A stretch of 5,581 nucleotides of DNA from Alphaproteobacteria bacterium (lineage in GTDB: Bacteria; Pseudomonadota; Alphaproteobacteria; Rickettsiales; JABSSG01), in the NCBI GenBank assembly GCA_022600235.1, contig JAHZKS010000035.1, positions 1-5,581 of the forward strand, in the 5' to 3' direction. A program made the position numbers and the translations under genes. Of the stretch, positions 5,389 to 5,581 are shown piece after piece. Below the pieces are notes generated by a model. The model saw only the letters and a list, made by a program, of their open reading frames with translations, was not told the origin of the DNA and made no database searches. Each line of letters begins with the position of its first letter. The first letter of the stretch is position 1.

Positions 5389-5581
5389 ATGCAAATTTCA
5401 TCCAAAACTAATTCTTGTGGGCTCATTATAAAGACTTTTGCTCTTTTTACCATCATTTTGTCTACTAATGGAGCCTTAGGTATATCTAACCAACCTTCTG
5501 ATAATACTAAAAAACCAGAGATATCTAAAACACTTGTAAATAGCAAACCTGATTCTGCTAACAAATCACAAACATCTAAAA
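5389..5581 (+). CDS. Exported protein of unknown function, N-terminus only
   Basis: An open frame runs from ATG 5389 to the window edge (64 complete codons, no stop). The N-terminus looks like a Sec signal peptide: K6 in a polar n-region, then a hydrophobic stretch about residues 11-25 (LIIKTFALFTIIL, with one Lys inside), then small residues STNGALG (25-31) as a plausible cleavage site after A29 or G31. The next 33 residues are rich in Ser, Asn, Lys, Pro and Thr, like a disordered linker. No lipobox Cys is at the cleavage region. AAGG at 5365-5368 is 20 bases from this ATG but 5 bases from an in-frame ATT at 5374, so a rare ATT start adding five residues is possible. I do not recognise the protein. 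It is transcribed away from nusB. A minus-strand frame on the same bases has no family resemblance. Confidence 0.62.
   Translation, partial: MQISSKTNSCGLIIKTFALFTIILSTNGALGISNQPSDNTKKPEISKTLVNSKPDSANKSQTSK

Noticed and set aside
5358..5564. Minus-strand 68-residue frame upstream of nusB
   Set aside because: The plus strand over the same bases encodes a convincing signal peptide and linker, while this frame resembles no family.
1..5581. CRISPR array, insertion sequence, prophage or toxin-antitoxin pair
   Set aside because: No regularly spaced repeats, terminal inverted repeats, transposase, phage gene or small paired toxin genes are visible.

Overview
This AT-rich window looks like chromosomal DNA of an alphaproteobacterium, probably an intracellular or host-associated lineage of the Rickettsiales/Holosporales kind. 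The reasons are the low-GC codon use, the alphaproteobacterial style of RimM, ParC and NusB, a tRNA-Glu with encoded CCA, and a small CHCC zinc-finger protein of the NDUFS6 (complex I) type. The taxonomic placement is inference, since no marker gene was searched.

Layout: (1) 2-379, the C-terminal three quarters of rimM, cut by the window edge. (2) 381-515, a well-formed sigma70-type promoter, a tRNA-Glu(TTC) gene at 424-498, and a short hairpin that reuses the tRNA 3' end. (3) 534-3628, a tight plus-strand cluster: a short-chain dehydrogenase/reductase, a 59-residue zinc-finger protein 4 bases later, and parC (topoisomerase IV subunit A) 10 bases after that. (4) 3636-4742 on the minus strand, a C45-type (AAT/IAT-like) Ntn-hydrolase that ends 7 bases from the parC stop. 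(5) 4831-5289 on the minus strand, nusB, which lies upstream of the hydrolase gene in the direction of transcription. (6) 5290-5388, a divergent intergenic region, followed by the start of an exported protein of unknown function (5389 to the window edge).

Most of the window is housekeeping: ribosome maturation (RimM), translation (tRNA-Glu), chromosome decatenation (ParC), and rRNA antitermination (NusB). The two less ordinary genes are the C45 hydrolase and the exported low-complexity protein. The hydrolase gene has its own candidate promoter and the only strong Shine-Dalgarno sequence in the window, which fits an accessory gene inserted beside nusB. I see no insertion sequence, CRISPR array, rRNA, phage gene or clearly new multi-gene system. 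Every part of the window is either a gene or a short intergenic stretch under 100 bases.
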